Origin: Mucor racemosus
Taxonomy: Eukaryota > Mucoromycota > Mucoromycetes > Mucorales > Mucoraceae
Length of the DNA stretch: 64,000 bases
Assembly (NCBI GenBank): GCA_027405735.1
Contig: JAPEHQ010000007.1
Coordinates: 1,885,001 to 1,949,000, forward strand
Reading direction: 5' to 3'
This document shows positions 59,764 through 64,000 of this stretch, in pieces. The notes below the pieces were generated by a model. The model searched no databases. It had not been told where the DNA came from and worked only from the letters and a program-made list of their open reading frames with translations. Made by a program: the position numbers and the translations under genes. Position 1 is the first letter of the stretch; every line of letters starts with the position of its first letter.

Positions 59764-62440
59764 ACGGCCGACTCGTGCTTCACAAAATGATTTCGTTATG
59801 CCAAGATGGGCTGCACACTATAGTCTGAACTGTTGTGCTTATTGAATATGGTTAGAAAGATAACTAGATGATGCACATGGGCACAACAAAAGAAACCGCA
59901 CACGAGCACAACGTTAAGCCTGTATTTGCAGAATTATAGATTCTGTCCGTGTGCGTGACATTAATCCCATATGTGCATAATAGTATAATATTCCGTATGC
60001 ATATCATTATCCCTATTTGTGTATAATAATAACTCTGATCATGAGCATAATAATCTGATTGCATAGGAGGCACAAATTGGTTTGTACATGAACATTGTGC
60101 CGTTCTCAAAATTTTATTGCAGGTTTTACTGAAATGGGTTTTTAAATCACATTTGCTTTTATTAATATAGATTATATAGACAATGATACAATTCAATACG
60201 TTGTTGATGTATAGCAATACATGCAAGAGTCAATGTATTTACTATTATCATCATTTGTAAATATGCTTATATGTAGCTGTAATGTTTACACAACAATGAT
60301 TTTTGGTTGAGCATAAACTTAAATAACAATTACTGCTTAAATTTATATACAAGCCAAGTATAAGGTTATAGATGTTACTTTATCACACATGAAATCTAAA
60401 CAAATTAACCTTCTTCAAACTTGCTATTTTAGTTTACGGTTGCTAGCTGTAGAAAGATTTGTTTTTTAGAAGAGCTACGACCAGGACTATGGTTATTAGA
60501 CAAGACATTAGATTATTTTTTTTGTGTTGCTATTTTATTTGAAATTTTATCATTTTTCTGGAGCATTCCGTGGGTTTGTAGCCAGCTCTAGCTTTTGATT
60601 GGAAAGATATAGATATCATTGCCTTCGATTTGATTTGGTAAACAAGAAATACGTCCAACCATACAGGGGTAAATAATGATATTTTGCCTTAGAAAGCGGT
60701 TAAATGAAAATATCAGTCTCTAATAGAACGACTGTTACCTATATTAAAAATATTAGTTTCTTATGTTAGCATGCGTATTTAGATAAAAGAAAAAAATATC
60801 AGCTGGATAGTCTGATATGCCTTATCAAATGGTAAATATATCCTTGTTGTGGAACAAGTAGAGATATTCACGGAAAAAAAATATAAAAAAACAATAGGAA
60901 TTTGACTAGATAGCGTTAGGTTTTTATTATCAAGTAGAACTTAATTGACTCTTTTTTGAAAGGAAGATGTCCTTCTATTTATACATAATTTCTAGTCGAA
61001 TTACCAATTTAGAACATTTGTTAAACCATGATGTTCAACATGCAAGTCAAGCAAGGTCATATTCCATGCGTCTATCATCATGCTACTATTGAATCATAGA
61101 AGCATGATTCCAATATATCCACACAATATCCAAATGCTCATTCTTTCGATAAATCACAGGTCGATAATTATAATTTGCTAGGATCCACATCTCGGTTATA
61201 AGATTACTTGGTGTATCAATCAGACATGTCAAATCAAAGTGATTCCTGATTTATCCCAGCGGTAATTCAAGTTATACACCAGATGAAATGGAGATCAAAA
61301 TGGATGTAATCCACACTTGTAATGTGAAAACAAAAAGAGAGGAACAACACACGTAGAAAAGGGTTTTCAAGGCTTTACATTATTTAGCGCATTTGAAACC
61401 CTGCTAAATCACACATTTCAGCTAATGTAAAAGCAGCATCACAACGTATGAATCATAAATTAAACAAAATAGGCAATATCTGTCATCATAGAAACATACA
61501 TTTTTTTACCAGAAAAACCGTCTGTCATATCATACATTCATTAAAAAATTGCAAAAGCGAGCCCGCAGAGCGACGCCGTAATTGAGCATAGCAAGATTGA
61601 ACGGCTAAGTCTCTTATGGTATATCTAAGTTTCAAATAAAAAAGTGCTTTTCAACTTTTCTTATGTTTAACCATGTACGGTCTGAAAATTCAGACTTTGT
61701 AGCGGACATTTTCAGGACTCATTTCATCCATACCAACACTCATGATTTTGATCTAAAAACAGAAAAATCAAATTTTGATACGAAAATCAACGTTTAAATA
61801 TACTACATTGTGAGAGAAAATTGTAGCCATGACTAATATACATTTTATAAAAGCTTAAAATTAAATGTTAAGTAATAAAAATTTGTACTTTTGGCCCAAA
61901 AACGGTTTTTTGATTAAAGGATTTTCATGTAATATTTTGTAATAGAAAAGTTTATTATTTTTTGTTGAACAAATAGAGCGCTAAATTCTGCATATGTGTA
62001 TATTTTTTGTTTTCATAATTGTTAGCATAATTAACTCTTGATTTGCAAAATCAGAAAAAAAAAATTAAAAAATGTCAAAATTGATGATCTGGACAAAAAT
62101 AATTTTCTAAATCAATATTCCGCTTATAAGCTTTGTGAGTCTTAAAAATAAGAGATTTTATAATACTTGAGAACTTTTTGAAGAATTTACGATACTGTAT
62201 CCACTTGATTTGAGCTTATTACTGTAAATCTTTATACATGTTAATATTATTATGTGATAGTTTATTTGATGATAGTATAGTATTGCTTTATAATTAATTG
62301 CGCTAGAGATAACGCACATTGAGCTTTATTCTTACGTTTCCAATATCATAAACATAAACATGGTCATCACTGAAACCTATTACCACCTTTTTATCCTCTT
62401 TGTCCCAAGCCAATTTATTCAATGCTTCACCAGAAAAAAC
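59764..62440 (+). repeat. R1 repeat family, copy 3, truncated on the right
   Basis: It starts in the GCCGAC block and follows copies 1 and 2 through the conserved non-coding block (about 61665-62120) into the dynein fragment, where the match stops after CTTCACCAGAA. The upstream CCGGA segments of the other copies are missing. It is interrupted by the LTR at 60848-61315. Confidence 0.75.
60848..61315 (+). mobile_element. Solo LTR, family D type, 468 bp, TSD CTTGT
   Basis: It has matching inverted ends TGTGGA...TCCACA and a perfect duplication CTTGT (60843-60847, 61316-61320). R1 copies 1 and 2 are uninterrupted here. Only the first ~100 bases match the family D copies at 27467 and 36886 closely, so it is a distinct subfamily. 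Confidence 0.85.
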
Positions 62441-62445
62441 TTACT
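62335..62445 (-). pseudogene. Dynein intermediate chain 3' fragment (in R1 copy 3), truncated
   Basis: Only the last WD strand region of the captured fragment remains (reading EALNKLAWDKEDKKV on the minus strand), then unrelated sequence starts. Confidence 0.6.
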
Positions 62446-62502
62446 TTTGACCTATAAAAATTGATTTATTAGTAAAATCAATTATTGAATTACACAAGAT
62501 TT

Positions 62503-62660
62503 AGAATAAATATTGTAGCAAGAAAAAAAAATGTATAATTTAATAAAGAAACTGGTTAAATTAAATCACACACAAAAACTGAAGAGAATCTTTATTTAAT
62601 ATTAATAATTTGTCCTTTTTATATACAAATTCTATATTACAATTTCATTCGTTAGATCAG
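62503..62660. repeat. Direct repeat, left copy
   Basis: About 155 bp including ATGTATAATTTAATAAAG and CACACACAAAAACTGAAGAG recur at 63625-63780. Homology continues at lower identity to about 62830 and to the window end, so this is a diverged tandem duplication or a pair of LTRs about 1.12 kb apart. No coding sequence lies between them. Confidence 0.65.
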
Positions 62661-63624
62661 TATTTATTTACATCAATAACATAGCATACATGAGGGGCAC
62701 ATATTTCATGCAACCAAATGTGGTATCTCATATATCCCGTACAATCCGGATCATCCTTCAACGGAGAACAATTAGGAGTGCCATCCCACAGTAGTTAGCT
62801 TACTTTCACAATAAGGATTACAATATAAAAGGTTCATCATCTTACAAATTACTATAATAACCTGTGGACGCAACAATTATTAATAACAAGCTAATAAGTA
62901 ACAATTATGGTGTACCTTTGATAGTTGGTAGTGATATACAAGGCATCATCTTGTTTTCCTCTTCTTAGCTATTGGCCACTAAATAGAAATAAATGGTTTT
63001 TAGAAACTAAATAGACTAGCATGAGCTTATTCATTCATTCAAATCAAGTCAATGCTACACATACTTTTATAGTCAGCAATTTTTCTGCAGATAGATATCG
63101 ACTTTAGACCAAGAAAGCATTGGTTATAACGTAGATAATGGAACAAAATGATTAAGTCCTGGACGCTTTTTTTGTTTGAGAAAGATATTATAACGTGCCC
63201 TAACATTAACAGCTAATAATTTATTTCCAAATAAACAATAGGCAAAATATGTACTTGTACCTGCTACTTGATTTCAGTTTATAAAAAAATATTAGTCTTT
63301 TGTTGTAGTTTTAAACGTAAATAAAAGAGCTCATGAGGAAAGAGTAGGAATGAAAAAATATTTTGTGTGTTACAAACAGGAATTTACAAAGGCATAAATA
63401 CTTCTAGTGTTACCAAACAGGTTATCGCCGTTCTTCCCATTTGGCCTCCGAAAGAACATGGGCAAAACTCTTTCAAACCCCAAATTTCAAATTGATATAT
63501 CTCGTTAATAAGGCAATTCTGTTGAATCAGAGTAACTCACATCTGTTTTGAACCATTAAAATTATCTTCGTTATTAATTATATTATGATTGATATACTTT
63601 AATAAATTTGAAATGCCAAAGATT

Positions 63625-64000
63625 TAGAATAAATATTATGGCAAGAAAAAATGTATAATTTAATAAAGGAACTTGTTAAATTAAATCACACACAAAAACT
63701 GAAGAGAATCTTTATTTAATATCAATAATTTGTCCTATTTATATACAAATTCTATATTACAATTATCTGTAAGATCAGCTTTGGATCGATTATATCTTTC
63801 TGACATTTCATTGTCAGGTCATTTATGTACATTAGTAACACAGCACATTTAAGTTCAGCTTATTTTATATAACTAAATCCAACAAGTGAATATGTCTCAC
63901 ATATCCAGCTTCCCGGATCTTGCTTTAGAAAATAAGAACAATCGAGAATGTTATCATAGATCAGTTAGCTGACTTCTTGAAAATAAGGATTACAAATCAA
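63625..64000. repeat. Direct repeat, right copy, running off the window
   Basis: Partner of 62503-62830; the last shared words (AAATAAGGATTACAA against CAATAAGGATTACAA) reach the window end. Confidence 0.6.

Noticed and set aside
1..64000. CRISPR arrays, operons, bacterial ribosome sites or rRNA genes
   Set aside because: Spliceosomal introns and eukaryotic gene families throughout; no regularly spaced repeats and no rRNA-like sequence were seen.

Overview
The window looks like nuclear DNA from an early-diverging fungus, most likely Mucoromycota (zygomycete type). The evidence is a very AT-rich sequence, spliceosomal introns of about 52-83 nt, short intergenic gaps in gene clusters, and fungal families (SPX-VTC proteins, a fungal-type complex I subunit, DUF3712, NF-YB/HAP3). 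The exact genus cannot be read from the sequence. Gene islands alternate with long stretches of nested, mostly dead transposable-element sequence.

Layout. 1-2.5 kb: 3' part of a DUF3712-type glycoprotein gene. 3-13.2 kb: repeats, including two nearly identical inverted arms of about 0.97 kb, solo LTRs and copy 1 of a long repeat family (here called R1) that carries a dead fragment of dynein intermediate chain. 14.8-25 kb: gene island with an acidic single-pass membrane protein, NF-YB, a complex I accessory subunit, TFIIA large subunit, an AGFG-type ArfGAP and a GNAT acetyltransferase. 26.8-39 kb: R1 copy 2, solo LTRs, a nested Ty3/Gypsy-type element whose outer LTR ends 5 bp from a tRNA-Gly(GCC) gene, and a third, diverged copy of the inverted-repeat family. 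39.4-52.8 kb: second gene island with a family X DNA polymerase, a very large chromatin-reader/DNA-methyltransferase fusion, and two tandem SPX-VTC polyphosphate-polymerase-like genes. 53-64 kb: decayed repeats, a transposase remnant and R1 copy 3.

The most notable item is the gene at 41983-48003. I could trace 19 exons, two of them joined by GC-AG introns, into one uninterrupted frame of 1641 codons. It encodes three Tudor-knot-like repeats, a ZZ finger, an extended PHD finger, a second ZZ finger, a GATA-like zinc finger and then an amino-methyltransferase domain of the bacterial N4/N6 DNA-methylase type (FLGRGT motif I, SHPPY motif IV), followed by a degenerate methylase-like domain. This would be a DNA-modification writer fused to histone-mark readers. 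It lies divergently next to a repair polymerase of the Pol mu/Pol IV type.

The two VTC paralogs are complementary. The upstream one keeps three membrane segments but has lost the SPX basic patch and several catalytic residues. The downstream one keeps the catalytic and SPX residues but ends before any membrane segment. Exon boundaries were derived by hand from splice signals, frame and family conservation; the total lengths of the NF-YB, complex I, TFIIA, ArfGAP, GNAT, polymerase, methyltransferase and VTC models are all multiples of three.
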